DNA of 64,000 nucleotides from positions 62,001 through 126,000 of the forward strand of contig JAPKMW010000011.1 in NCBI GenBank assembly GCA_026645575.1, read 5' to 3'. The translations under genes were made by a program, and so were the position numbers. Numbering within the stretch: the first letter of the stretch is position 1; the number at the start of each line of letters is the position of its first letter. This DNA comes from Caldilineaceae bacterium (lineage in GTDB: Bacteria; Chloroflexota; Anaerolineae; Caldilineales; Caldilineaceae). The notes under the pieces are model-generated. The model made no database searches. It was not told where the DNA came from and saw nothing but the letters and a program-made list of their open reading frames with translations. Shown piece after piece: positions 1 through 8,482 of the stretch.

Positions 1-84
1 CCATGACAGTTGTTCCCCAGAATTACCTGAGCGGCTTTTCAAACACTCCCTTAGGCGCATTCAAAGAATAAAGTATCCCGAATC

Positions 85-160
85 GTAGGGGCACGAGGTT
101 GGGCGGGGAGAAATGTCGTTGTGAAGCGAAGCGATCTTCCGCCCAACCTCATGCCCCTAC
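85..160. repeat. Palindromic repeat, family A, copy 1
   Basis: The left arm (85-106) begins GTAGGGGCACGAGGTTGG and is matched by its reverse complement at 139-160 with one mismatch, around a loop of about 32 bases. A related palindrome with the same GGGCAYGAGGTTGG core lies at 16670-16737, so this is a dispersed element and not only a local terminator. Confidence 0.8.
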
Positions 161-268
161 TGGATAGTTATCTGTTTGAGTATGCCTTGGCAATCTGGGG
201 CATAGCCCGATGATAGCGGCCCAGGGTCAATGAAGGCTCAACAATTCTCAATAATTCTCAACAAAAAT

Positions 269-285
269 GTTACAGAAGGCTTGCA
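269..285 (-). promoter_or_regulatory. Weak TGNNAG-N5-TGTAAC direct-repeat site facing the left edge
   Basis: Read on the minus strand this is TGCAAG, five bases, TGTAACA. The second half-site and the 11-bp period match the operator-like sites elsewhere in the window, but the first half-site is poorer. If functional it would serve a gene to the left of the window. Confidence 0.3.
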
Positions 286-301
286 ACCGATAAAAAGGAG
301 C

Positions 302-380
302 GAACGCGCAGGGTGCGTCGCAAGCTGACTGAGGCGGACAAAATCCGGTACAATCAGTTTGTGACGCACCCTGCGCGTTC
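302..380. repeat. Inverted repeat with 18-bp perfect arms
   Basis: GAACGCGCAGGGTGCGTC at 302-319 is perfectly complementary to 363-380, with a 43-base loop. The GTGCGTC core resembles the GGGTGCAT-type arms at 44388-44465. It may be a small dispersed palindromic element; there is no T-run to suggest a terminator. Confidence 0.7.
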
Positions 381-538
381 TATTGTCTGGCTAGTGCTAG
401 CACTGTAGGCTGTGGAGAGTAGGGGACGGTCAGGCTTTAAAACCCACCTGACATAAGAAGCAATGGCAACGGCTAGCGCCAAGATCTGGATGGTCCATCC
501 CTCGGCGCTTCAAGGGGTCAAGCACGTAATATTGATAC

Positions 539-2902
539 CTATGGCTGGTTAACGAATGGCAGGTAGAGCCGATTTAGCTTGATCGTTGCGTCAGTTTCGG
601 CCTCAGTTCCGGTCTCACCATTCAGGGCCTGCTCATTTAGAATCGGTGCTGTGGCAAAGGTGGTAGGGGCAGCCGCATAGAGCGGCATCAACCCGCCAAA
701 GAGCGCGCCAGCCCAGTAGCGACCACCACTCCAGTAGCGACCGCCCCCCCAATAACGGCCACCACCCCAGTAGCGACCACCGCCCCAATAACGGCCACCG
801 CCCCAGTAGCGACCACCACCTTGGTAGACCATGGTTGACCAGTTAATGGGTTTCTGCAGGATGGGTGTGCCATTCATCACAATGGTCGGGGTATTCGCAA
901 TCGTGGACAGATCCAACCACCCCAGGGTGTTACTCTGCGCCGCGCCCAAGGCCCGTTGCTCGCCTGTGTTGGGATCCAGCAAGTAGTAGAGATAAGTTTG
1001 GTTGTCATCACTTTGCGCGCGCCGAATCACGCCTTCAAAGTGACGTGCCGGATCAATATAATCAGCTTTGTTATTGTAATTGATATCAGGCAGGGTACGC
1101 GCCAACGCGCCTTGATCAACACCATTTTCTAGAGCATCGAGCAGCCCATTGCCGCCGCGGCTTAACGCAGGATCAAGGCGACCGTTGCTGTCAGCATCCC
1201 AAGCCGCAACTTGGTCCGTATCAAGACCGGCTTCGGCCAGATCAAACCGGCTGTCATTGTCACTATCACTATCCATAAAATTCGGCACGCCATCACCGTC
1301 ACTATCCAGCGGTGTATTGGGATCGGTGGCTGGGAGGGACGCCAGGGTTGCCAATTCCGCCTGGACATCCAATCCTTCGTTGGCCCGCCCGGCTCGTGCG
1401 TTAGGGTCTGCGATTGCATCCGGCGCCCACAGCCGCCCGGCCCCCTGTTGCAATAGACTCAGCAAGGGGCGTCCTTCGGTATCCAGCCCCAATTGACTGG
1501 TATATAACAAGCTATACTTGACTTCATCTGGCGTCAATGTCGGGTTAGCCTGTAACAGGATCGCTACCACCCCGGCGGTTACAGCCGAAGCCACACTGGT
1601 GCCGCCCAAGGGGTAGAGTGATCGGTCTGGTGCATAAAAGGGATGGGTTAGGGCCAATAAGGCTCGGTTGGTTGGATCAAGCGGATTGTTATAGAGGTAG
1701 GAAACGGCAACACCTGAAGCCAACAGATCCGGTTTGGCAAAGCCATCCTGGGTTGGTCCAGTCGCAGACCAGGTGGGCAGCGTATCATCCGTCCAGAGGC
1801 CAGGCGTGCCATTGTTGTTGATGGCACCCACTGTAATGACATAGGGGCTATTGCCGGGTGAAGTAATGGTTTGGGCGCTGGGTCCGGTATTGCCGGCGGC
1901 CACGACGACCGTGATACCGGCCGCCCATGCCGCCTGGACAGCACGGTTGACCGGATCAACGAAATAGGGCAGATCGCTGTTGCCCATTAAACTCAAATTG
2001 ATGACCCGCAGATTGTAGGTCGCTTTTTGTTGGACAACATATTGAATGCCTTCGATCACATCACTGTAGAGTCCGCTGCCGTCATCGCCCAAGACGCGTA
2101 CACTTAAGAGGTTGGCGCCCGGTGCAACGCCCACAGGTTTGCCGCTTTCGGTGTCCAGCGCCTGGCTGATCAACAAACTGCCCAAAAAGGTGCCATGACC
2201 ATAGCGATCCAAACTGACCAGCGCATTGGTAAAGCAGTAATCAGAAAACTGTTGATAATTCGGCCCACTGCCCTGGCATTGCCCATTGCCTGTAAAATCG
2301 GCCTGCCCCAGAAAATGGGTGGCCGCGTCGGCGCCGAGAAATGTGGTCACCTGTGGATTAAAGGTCATGCCACTATCGATCAGGGCAATGCCGATCCCGG
2401 CGCCATTCAAATTTTGCTGTTGTAGCAAATCAGCGCCGACGTCTGTTGTCACAGGGCGCGCAAACGGCCACAAGGGCGGGGTTTGTTCCGTAGCATCACG
2501 CCGGGGGGCGTCACGGGTTGTCGCTGTGACAATTGAACGATTCGCCACCACCGACTGAACCCCAGGCTGTTGTTGTAAGGCAGCGATCTGGTTGGTCGGC
2601 ACTGTGGCCGCCACGGCATTGATCAACCAAAGGCGGCTTTCCACCTGGCCCCCAATTTGGGTAACGGCGAGTGCAGCTTGATCCGCATTGGCTGCGCTGA
2701 CAATCACGGGCAACTTGGCGTCTTGAGTCGTCGTCAGCACCGGCTCGATATACCGTGCCGGGTGCAGTGGCGGCATAGTACAGTGGGTGAGCATGGGAGT
2801 GAGCAGCAAAACGATCAACCACCAGAGGCTGTTTATTGTGCGCTGCGGCCCAACGCCTGACTTACTCCGACCAAGATCAACGGGTTGCTGCTGCCTCACC
2901 AT
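539..2902 (-). CDS. Secreted S8 subtilisin-like protease with TSP3 repeats and GGGRYW tail
   Basis: A 787-residue subtilase. A basic N-terminus and a hydrophobic stretch (about residues 25-40) form an export signal. The following 'THC' is not a good lipobox, so lipidation is doubtful. An I9-like propeptide follows, then the S8 domain with Asp176 (ALIDSG), His236 (YGHGT), oxyanion Asn338 (AAGN) and Ser436 (GGTSVAS), all intact. Residues about 530-625 carry aspartate-rich DSDGDG calcium motifs of the thrombospondin type 3 kind. Residues 695-730 are six tandem copies of (G/S)GGRYW, and the protein ends LYLPFVNQP, the YLPLV-like tail seen in other exported proteins here. The ATG at 2902 is preceded by GGTAGGGA at good spacing. 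An operator-like direct repeat and a TATACT -10-like box lie upstream. The protease call is firm; substrate unknown. Confidence 0.93.
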   Translation of the reverse strand: MVRQQQPVDLGRSKSGVGPQRTINSLWWLIVLLLTPMLTHCTMPPLHPARYIEPVLTTTQDAKLPVIVSAANADQAALAVTQIGGQVESRLWLINAVAATVPTNQIAALQQQPGVQSVVANRSIVTATTRDAPRRDATEQTPPLWPFARPVTTDVGADLLQQQNLNGAGIGIALIDSGMTFNPQVTTFLGADAATHFLGQADFTGNGQCQGSGPNYQQFSDYCFTNALVSLDRYGHGTFLGSLLISQALDTESGKPVGVAPGANLLSVRVLGDDGSGLYSDVIEGIQYVVQQKATYNLRVINLSLMGNSDLPYFVDPVNRAVQAAWAAGITVVVAAGNTGPSAQTITSPGNSPYVITVGAINNNGTPGLWTDDTLPTWSATGPTQDGFAKPDLLASGVAVSYLYNNPLDPTNRALLALTHPFYAPDRSLYPLGGTSVASAVTAGVVAILLQANPTLTPDEVKYSLLYTSQLGLDTEGRPLLSLLQQGAGRLWAPDAIADPNARAGRANEGLDVQAELATLASLPATDPNTPLDSDGDGVPNFMDSDSDNDSRFDLAEAGLDTDQVAAWDADSNGRLDPALSRGGNGLLDALENGVDQGALARTLPDINYNNKADYIDPARHFEGVIRRAQSDDNQTYLYYLLDPNTGEQRALGAAQSNTLGWLDLSTIANTPTIVMNGTPILQKPINWSTMVYQGGGRYWGGGRYWGGGRYWGGGRYWGGGRYWSGGRYWAGALFGGLMPLYAAAPTTFATAPILNEQALNGETGTEAETDATIKLNRLYLPFVNQP
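713..820 (-). repeat. 18-bp tandem repeat encoding six GGGRYW units
   Basis: Six consecutive 18-bp units encode GGGRYW (five copies) and SGGRYW (one) near the C-terminus of the subtilase. The units differ at third codon positions, so the peptide seems maintained by selection and not only by recent DNA slippage. The sequence is rich in aromatic, glycine and arginine residues, as in adhesive or self-associating repeats; the function is unknown. Confidence 0.9.
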
Positions 2903-2969
2903 GATCGCGTTCCCTACCCTTCACTTAAATTGAATGTTTGGCAGATTTAATTTCTATTGAACCCTGGTA

Positions 2970-3014
2970 AGTATATACAGGCTAATTCATCGTTACTGTT
3001 ACAATTCGCTATCA
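2970..3014 (-). promoter_or_regulatory. Candidate activator-dependent promoter of the GGGRYW subtilase
   Basis: On the minus strand: TGATAG, five bases, TGTAAC (3014 down to 2998), then exactly 22 bases, then TATACT (2975-2970). The kinase promoter has the same parts at the same spacing (8473-8429). The box occupies the place of a -35 element, as expected for an OmpR/PhoB-type activator. Confidence 0.55.
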
Positions 3015-3089
3015 ATTTCTAGATAAGCGTTTATCTGCTACACAGTGGCTACAATTCCCGCGACGACCATTCGTCAAATCATAAAGTGT

Positions 3090-3106
3090 TGACAGCTTTC
3101 TGCAAT
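3090..3106 (+). promoter_or_regulatory. Direct-repeat operator-like site upstream of the lectin gene
   Basis: TGACAG, five bases, TGCAAT, followed by AACT. It matches the window-wide TGNYAG-N5-TGTAAC pattern with two changes in the second half-site, and lies about 335 bases before the lectin start. The flanking TTGACAGC and TTGTTTA resemble the site at 10165-10181. Confidence 0.4.
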
Positions 3107-3210
3107 AACTTTGTTTACTTTTGTTTAGCCGTGTTGAGATGCCATTTAGTTGTGCTGCATAGAGTAGTCGTGCGCGGCTTGTTCATTTTACGCGTTACGC
3201 GCTTGCACCG

Positions 3211-3239
3211 CAGTTCGACTTTTGCGAAAAATCGAACTG
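3211..3239. repeat. Small inverted repeat in the lectin upstream region
   Basis: CAGTTCGA (3211-3218) pairs with TCGAACTG (3232-3239). It could be an operator or a weak hairpin in the leader; nothing else supports a function. Confidence 0.35.
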
Positions 3240-3439
3240 TTCAAGGCGCATTGTTATTAAATTGTAAATTTATTCAGTAAAAAAATGCATTATCCTAACA
3301 AAGTTGTAGCTGTAACCAAGCCATTAGCGCAGGACACCCTGTACCGATTGCCCGGCTTGACTTTTCATTCGCGTGTCACAAAACTACCGACGCGTGGTCT
3401 ATCTAAAATGGGCTGGGGTTACGCAACAAAGGAAAGCAT

Positions 3440-5884
3440 ATGAGAAAAGGACTGCGGTATTTTTTGTACGTGGGGCTTGCCCTGCTCTTGGGGATGGTGT
3501 TAAATCGGGGGAGTGGAACCAGGGTGAGTTACGCGGCGCCGGCCGCCCAAACGACAGCCAACGTGGCGCTGGGGAAGCCGGCCAGCCAGTCGTCCACCTT
3601 TACGGCCGATTACCCGGCCAGCCGTGCCGTTGATGGCAACACGGACGGCAACTTTTTGAGTAAATCGATCAACCACACCAACTCGGAAGTCAACCCGTGG
3701 TGGCAAGTGGATTTGGGCAGCGCTACCACGATCAATACCATTACCCTCTGGAACCGCACTGATTGTTGTAGCGACCGCTTGACCAACTTCTTTGTCTTTG
3801 TTGCCAACTACGACATGACCGGCAAAGGCTTTGGCGACCTGGTGGTGGACAATACGGTTTGGCGCTACTCCTTGGGCACCACCGCCCCCACCACCCTCAA
3901 CATTCCCGTCAACACCACCGGTCGTTATGTGCGCGTGCAACTCGCCGGCACCAACGCCCTCCACCTGGCCGAAGTTCAAGTCTTTGGCGCCACCACAAGT
4001 GGGACAGGGACAGGCGCAACGGTGGCGAATGGGGTCTATCTGGTCAAAGCGGTGCACAGCGGCAAATGTATGGAGGTGGCCGGAGCGGGCACCGCCAACG
4101 GCAGCAATGTGCAACAGTGGAGTTGCAATCCTACCGCCAGCCACCACCAATGGCAGTTCACCGCCGTGGGCAATGGCTACTACAAGATCACCAATGTCAA
4201 CAGCGGCAAGGTGTTGGATGTCGCCGGAATTAGCACGGCGGATGGCGCCAATCTCCATCAGTGGGACAACCTCGACGGCAGCAATCAGAAGTGGAAACCG
4301 GTGGCCCAAAGTGACGGCTCCTATCAATTGGTGGCTTTCCATAGCAACAAATGCGCCGATGTATGGGGTACTGTCGCCGATGGCGTCAACCTTGCCCAGC
4401 ATGCCTGCCATACCGGCACCAACCAACGCTTCACCCTCACCCCGGTCACCGCTGCCCCGCCGGCAACCACCAACTTGCCCGAAGGCATCTATCTGGTCAA
4501 GGCCGTACACAGCGGCAAATGCATGCAGGTGATCGGGGCGCGCTTGGTCATTGGGGTCAATACAGAGCAGTGGCGCTGTGATGCGGCGGCGAAACATCAG
4601 CAGTGGCGCTTCGTCGCCGTCGGCAACGGTTACTACAAAATTATCAACATCAACAGCGGCAAAGTGTTGGATGTCTGGGGCGTCAGCACAGCAGATACCA
4701 TGCCGCTTTGGCAAATGGACGACCTCAATCGGGACAATCAGAAATGGAAACCGGTTCTCCAGAGTGATGGCTCCTATCAACTGGTCGCGTTACATAGCAA
4801 CAAGTGCGGCACGGTTACGAATGCGGCGACGGCTGACGGAGCCGGAATTGCCCAATATCCCTGCGGTACGGGGACGCACCAGCGTTTCAGGCTTGATCTA
4901 TTAGCTGAAATGATCGTAACCAACTTTGAAGACAACTCGCTGGGCATGTTCACCACTGGCAACGGCAGCAGCCTGACGAACGACGCCGAAAGTGGCCAAA
5001 AAGCGGCTATTGCGCCCGCAACAGGCAACACGGTCGCTACCCGTAATGCCATCAGCCCTCAAACCCCGATGACCGTGATTGCTTGGGTCAAAGGCGTCGG
5101 GACAGCGTATGTCTCCTTTGCCCGCAGCAACTTTACCGAAATTAGCAATACCTATCGTGCCGTCAATAGTCCTACCTGGCAGCAGATCACTTTTTCTGCT
5201 ACGGCGCCTATTGGTACGGTCGCCTATGATCTGGTTTTCCGGGCGGACAACGGCGCATTTTTGGTCGATAATATTGTTGTCATCCTCAATGAACGTGATA
5301 CAGACAATGATAGCTTGTCCGATCGCGTGGAGTCATGCAGCAATCTTGGTAGCCTCAACTATGAATTCTACGATATAAGCGTGGCAGGGTATAACCTTAA
5401 TAACCTACCAACAACCGGCGCGCTGGCAAAGGGGGTCACAACCGATTTTGATGTCCAGCGTCTGCAAAATCAGTTTACACCTACTGATCCCCATCATTAT
5501 GGGCTGCGCTATAGCGGCTATCTGTGGATTACGGAAGCAGGGCAATATACCTTTTTCACCAATTCAGATGATGGTTCGCTGTTATCGCTCGATTACCGGC
5601 TCGTCGTCAATAACGATGGCAGTCACCCGCTCACGGAACGCAGTGGCACTGTCTATCTCTATGCCGGTCTGCACCGGTTTCAATTGCTCTACAGCGCCTA
5701 CACGACGCCGAATAGCTTGGCTGCTCAGTGGAGTGGTCCCTCCTTTAGCAAGACAGCTCTGCCCTTCAACCGCTTGCTGAGTTGCGATCCCAACACCGAT
5801 ACGGATCAGGATGGCATTCCGAATTTTCGCGATCTAGATTCAGATGACGATAGCATCCCTGATGCGGTGGAGAATAGTCGATGA
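3440..5884 (+). CDS. Secreted discoidin / ricin-B lectin / PA14 multidomain protein
   Basis: An 814-residue exported protein with a signal peptide (basic start, hydrophobic residues about 8-21, likely cleavage near SYAA). Domains in order: F5/8-type C (discoidin) at about 35-183 (NVALGKPASQSS to VQVFG); two ricin-B-like beta-trefoil lectin domains at about 198-338 and 352-492 (repeated YLVKAVHSGKCM, NSGKVLDV, QW motifs); a carbohydrate-binding-like beta-sandwich at about 495-612; a PA14 domain at about 640-785; and TSP3 aspartate-rich motifs on both sides of the PA14 domain, the last ending the protein. No catalytic domain is visible, so a role in binding glycans or cell-surface/extracellular polymers is inferred. 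Start: ATG at 3440 after AAGGAAAG. It is divergent from the GGGRYW subtilase and followed by a strong hairpin. Confidence 0.9.
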   Translation: MRKGLRYFLYVGLALLLGMVLNRGSGTRVSYAAPAAQTTANVALGKPASQSSTFTADYPASRAVDGNTDGNFLSKSINHTNSEVNPWWQVDLGSATTINTITLWNRTDCCSDRLTNFFVFVANYDMTGKGFGDLVVDNTVWRYSLGTTAPTTLNIPVNTTGRYVRVQLAGTNALHLAEVQVFGATTSGTGTGATVANGVYLVKAVHSGKCMEVAGAGTANGSNVQQWSCNPTASHHQWQFTAVGNGYYKITNVNSGKVLDVAGISTADGANLHQWDNLDGSNQKWKPVAQSDGSYQLVAFHSNKCADVWGTVADGVNLAQHACHTGTNQRFTLTPVTAAPPATTNLPEGIYLVKAVHSGKCMQVIGARLVIGVNTEQWRCDAAAKHQQWRFVAVGNGYYKIININSGKVLDVWGVSTADTMPLWQMDDLNRDNQKWKPVLQSDGSYQLVALHSNKCGTVTNAATADGAGIAQYPCGTGTHQRFRLDLLAEMIVTNFEDNSLGMFTTGNGSSLTNDAESGQKAAIAPATGNTVATRNAISPQTPMTVIAWVKGVGTAYVSFARSNFTEISNTYRAVNSPTWQQITFSATAPIGTVAYDLVFRADNGAFLVDNIVVILNERDTDNDSLSDRVESCSNLGSLNYEFYDISVAGYNLNNLPTTGALAKGVTTDFDVQRLQNQFTPTDPHHYGLRYSGYLWITEAGQYTFFTNSDDGSLLSLDYRLVVNNDGSHPLTERSGTVYLYAGLHRFQLLYSAYTTPNSLAAQWSGPSFSKTALPFNRLLSCDPNTDTDQDGIPNFRDLDSDDDSIPDAVENSR

Positions 5885-5887
5885 GGA

Positions 5888-5929
5888 AGGGCAAGAAACT
5901 CAATAGAACAATATTGAGTTTCTTGCCCT
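5888..5929. terminator. Perfect 18-bp hairpin after the lectin gene
   Basis: AGGGCAAGAAACTCAATA at 5888-5905 is perfectly complementary to 5912-5929 with a six-base loop, starting four bases after the lectin stop. It lacks a T-run but would form a very stable stem; it probably ends lectin transcription. Confidence 0.65.
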
Positions 5930-5997
5930 GTAACTATTCAGCCTGCTCCTAGCCACACCCCGCACGGGGTGTGGCTAGGAGCAGGCTGAATAGTTAC
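5930..5997. repeat. Palindromic repeat, family B, perfect 32-bp arms
   Basis: GTAACTATTCAGCCTGCTCC begins a 32-base arm (5930-5961) perfectly complementary to 5966-5997 with a four-base loop. The same terminal sequence occurs at 9885-9941, 11334-11406 and 16560-16641 with differing centres. It sits between convergent genes (lectin and response regulator), where it may act as a bidirectional terminator, but the dispersed copies argue for a mobile palindromic element. Confidence 0.85.
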
Positions 5998-6012
5998 CTT
6001 GCCCTTATGGGA

Positions 6013-6750
6013 TTATGCTTCGGTATAAACCGGTACGGCTTTGGGTTTACACTTATAAAAGCGGTAGCCAAGACCGTATTCCGTGACAATATACTGGGCG
6101 TTGCGCGGATCTTTTTCCAGTTTTGTACGCAGGCGTGAGAGATAGACATGCACATATTCGACATTCTGTTGATTCTCTTCACCCCAGACATTATTCAAAA
6201 TAGCTTCGTTTGTCAATGCACGGCCGGCATGGTCAAAGAGATAACGCAGCAGGCGAAACTCAGTGGCAGAGAGTTTGATGCGTTCGCCGGCCTTGCTCAC
6301 GATGCGACGCTCAAAATCAATTTGCAGATACCCATCGTCATAATCATAGGGATTGTCACTAACCGTAAACTGGCTGCTACGGCGCAAGAGCGCAGCCACG
6401 CGCGCCAGGAGAATATCATGGCTAAAGGGTTTGGTGACGTAGTCATCGGCGCCTTTGCGCAGACCGCGCACAACTTCATGTTCCTGGGCAACACTTGTCA
6501 ACATAATAATGGGCGTTTGCGCCACCAAGCGGATCAGGCGACAAGTTTCCCAGCCATCCATCTCCGGCATCCGTAGATCCAAAATCACCAGATCGGGCTG
6601 CGTTTCATAAAACTTTTTTAGACCCGATTGACCGTTATTCGCACTTGCCACCAAGGCGCCCTGGCGCGAAAGGCCAATTTCCAAGTTTTGGCAGAGTGCT
6701 TTGTCATCATCAATGACCAAAATTTTTTTGTTCTGCAAAAGTTGTTCCAT
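6013..6750 (-). CDS. OmpR/PhoB-family response regulator
   Basis: A 245-residue two-domain regulator. The receiver domain (about 8-120) has the acidic pocket (VIDDD), phospho-acceptor Asp58 (VILDLRMPEMDG), Thr/Ser85-86 and Lys107 (TKPF). The winged-helix DNA-binding domain (about 135-237) has the usual OmpR motifs (LSATEFRLLRYL, NVWG, VHVYLSRLRTKL, GLGYRF). Its gene lies 53 bases after the histidine kinase on the same strand, so it is the likely cognate partner. OmpR/PhoB proteins bind direct repeats with 11-bp period, and several such sites lie in this window, one upstream of the kinase itself; a local regulon is an inference. Start: ATG at 6750. The ligand or stress sensed is unknown. Confidence 0.95.
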   Translation of the reverse strand: MEQLLQNKKILVIDDDKALCQNLEIGLSRQGALVASANNGQSGLKKFYETQPDLVILDLRMPEMDGWETCRLIRLVAQTPIIMLTSVAQEHEVVRGLRKGADDYVTKPFSHDILLARVAALLRRSSQFTVSDNPYDYDDGYLQIDFERRIVSKAGERIKLSATEFRLLRYLFDHAGRALTNEAILNNVWGEENQQNVEYVHVYLSRLRTKLEKDPRNAQYIVTEYGLGYRFYKCKPKAVPVYTEA

Positions 6751-6803
6751 AGCGTTAACTCAAAGAAAGGTGTTTGAAGGCGTTACTTTGGGAAAGCAAT
6801 AGT

Positions 6804-8315
6804 CTAGAGATCGCCAATCGGTAATTTTACTGTAAATTTACTGCCCTTGCCGACTTCACTTTCGACAAAAATCACGCCGTCATGGGCAGCGACTAATGCT
6901 TTGACAATCGCCAAGCCTAAGCCGCTGCCGACGGCTTTATCCTGATGTTGGGGAGAGCGTTTGAAGTGTTCAAAGATGGTCGGCAGCTCCTCCGCCGCAA
7001 TTCCATAACCGCTATCTTCCACCGTCAGCACGATCTGTCGCTCATCACAATGCGCACGTAACCAGACCCAGCCGCCAGACTCTGTATATTTCAGTGCGTT
7101 GGAGAGCAAATTGGTGACAATGCGTTCAAACTGTTGTGGATCGACAAAACAGAGGGGCAGATTATCAGCAAGCTCGGCACGCAAGGTGATCTTGCTTTCT
7201 GTTGCCAGTAGTTGCATCGTTTGGGTCAAGGTGGTCAGTAGCTCGCCCAGATCACAAGCTTGTTTGTTCGCAGTAAAGGGCAGACCAGCCACAATTTTTT
7301 CCATATCCAGAATGTTGCGCATCATCTGGAAGAGACTCTCCTGGCTATTCAAAATCAATTTGGCAATCTGGCGATTATCTTCGGTGCGGCCCGGCTCACT
7401 GTAGATCAAACCGGCGCCATAGCGAATATTGGCCAAGGGGGTCATCATATCGTGGCTCAGGACGGTGAGAAAACTATCCTTCCGTTGGTTCAATTCGGTC
7501 AATTCTTGGGTACGGAATGCAACCATGGCTTCCAGATTATCCGTATAGCGATCCATTTGTTGGACATAAAGCCGGAAGGCATAGGCCGACAGCAGCACTG
7601 GGAGAAAAAAGATCACGATCCCTAAGCGATCATAATTAGCGATGGCAAAGGCTAACAGCGCGCCGCCAATGGCATAGCTCAGCACAAAGAGCTGGGTTGC
7701 CCACAATTCAGCACGCCAAGTAGTTAGCGGGGTAACAGCTAGCGGGTTTTGACAATATAAAATCCCGATCAACAGCCAAAGGTTTACCTGATCATAAACA
7801 ATAGCCGCTGGCAACCAGGGTACAAAATCAGCCGCTAGACTAAACGGCGCCAGTGCCTGACGTAGCGCCAGCAAGAGTAAACCCGCCGCCAACAGCGCTA
7901 GGCTGTGCATTCCATTATTAAAGGTAATCTGCGCCCAGCTCTTTTTCCAGGTCACAGCGTCCTTTTTTTTTACGAGCCAGAGGCCAAAGGTTGCGCTGGC
8001 TTTAATTACAATTGCGGCGCCAATCCCCAACGTGGGAATGACGGCAAAGCTGACGATTGGATCAATCGAGTATGTAATACTGCTGTCGCCAAGCTTTACC
8101 GTGCTGGTGGTCAAAGTCGCCAGAAAAGCCAAGGTGAGTAACAAAAGAAAATCAAGCCAAAAATCACCCTGATAGACTTGCCAAAATCCCCACAGAACCA
8201 ACAGTGCGCCAACGCTGCTTACCGTGCCATGATAGAGGCCGTAGTTCCATGATGGCGCGCTGGGAAATGAAAAGCGCCAACGCTTTGTTACAAATTCAGC
8301 TTGCTTTAGACGCAT
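6804..8315 (-). CDS. Membrane sensor histidine kinase
   Basis: A 503-residue kinase. The N-terminal part (about 25-255) is a hydrophobic domain with several membrane segments and ends AYAFRLYVQQM. It is closely similar to the N-terminal domain of the neighbouring GGDEF protein (shared WKKSWxQ, FNxGM, NLWLLIGIL). A short coiled coil leads to the HisKA domain with phospho-acceptor His288 (LSHDMMTPL). The ATPase domain has an N box (NLLSNALKYT), G1 (EDSGYGIA) and G2 (GSGLGLAIV), all intact. It is the likely phosphodonor for the response regulator encoded just downstream. An operator-like direct repeat and a TATACT box lie upstream (8429-8473). No periplasmic loop is obvious, so the signal may be in or at the membrane. 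Confidence 0.93.
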   Translation of the reverse strand: MRLKQAEFVTKRWRFSFPSAPSWNYGLYHGTVSSVGALLVLWGFWQVYQGDFWLDFLLLLTLAFLATLTTSTVKLGDSSITYSIDPIVSFAVIPTLGIGAAIVIKASATFGLWLVKKKDAVTWKKSWAQITFNNGMHSLALLAAGLLLLALRQALAPFSLAADFVPWLPAAIVYDQVNLWLLIGILYCQNPLAVTPLTTWRAELWATQLFVLSYAIGGALLAFAIANYDRLGIVIFFLPVLLSAYAFRLYVQQMDRYTDNLEAMVAFRTQELTELNQRKDSFLTVLSHDMMTPLANIRYGAGLIYSEPGRTEDNRQIAKLILNSQESLFQMMRNILDMEKIVAGLPFTANKQACDLGELLTTLTQTMQLLATESKITLRAELADNLPLCFVDPQQFERIVTNLLSNALKYTESGGWVWLRAHCDERQIVLTVEDSGYGIAAEELPTIFEHFKRSPQHQDKAVGSGLGLAIVKALVAAHDGVIFVESEVGKGSKFTVKLPIGDL

Positions 8316-8428
8316 CAGTGAACGATCCTAGGCGTACCCCGTGCTACCTATTTGTCGTAAGCACACAAAAGTAGAGATATACAAAAACTATAACTGACCA
8401 TTCAGCGGATCGAGGTCAGATAGGGATA

Positions 8429-8473
8429 AGTATAACCAGAGCTTTCCCTGCTGTCTGTTACAATTGACTATCA
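8429..8473 (-). promoter_or_regulatory. Candidate promoter of the kinase/regulator operon
   Basis: On the minus strand: TGATAG, five bases, TGTAAC (8473 to 8457), 22 bases, TATACT (8434 to 8429). Together with four flanking bases on the upstream side the box is almost identical to the one before the GGGRYW subtilase. This placement would allow autoregulation of the two-component system. Confidence 0.55.
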
Positions 8474-8482
8474 ATTTATTGA

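Larger units (their letters stand above)
1..538. other. Intergenic/edge region with two inverted repeats
   Basis: No convincing complete gene is visible. A short open frame from the ATG at position 3 ends near position 71 and could be an unrelated ORF or the tail of a gene entering from the left; it cannot be judged. The stretch holds two long inverted repeats (85-160 and 302-380) and a weak minus-strand copy of the direct-repeat operator described at 269-285. The rest shows nothing recognisable. Confidence 0.5.
2903..3439. other. Divergent promoter region between subtilase and lectin genes
   Basis: This AT-rich 537-base gap separates two divergently transcribed exported-protein genes. It contains two direct-repeat operator-like sites, one facing each gene (2998-3014 minus, 3090-3106 plus), a minus-strand TATACT box (2970-2975) and a small inverted repeat (3211-3239). 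No credible gene is seen. Confidence 0.6.

Noticed and set aside
713..820. GGGRYW array as a RiPP precursor
   Set aside because: It is the tail of a complete exported protease, and no RiPP-modifying enzyme is nearby.
3500..4780. Long open frame (426 codons) antisense to the lectin gene
   Set aside because: It is a shadow of the lectin coding sequence: low-complexity composition, no family resemblance, no ribosome site.
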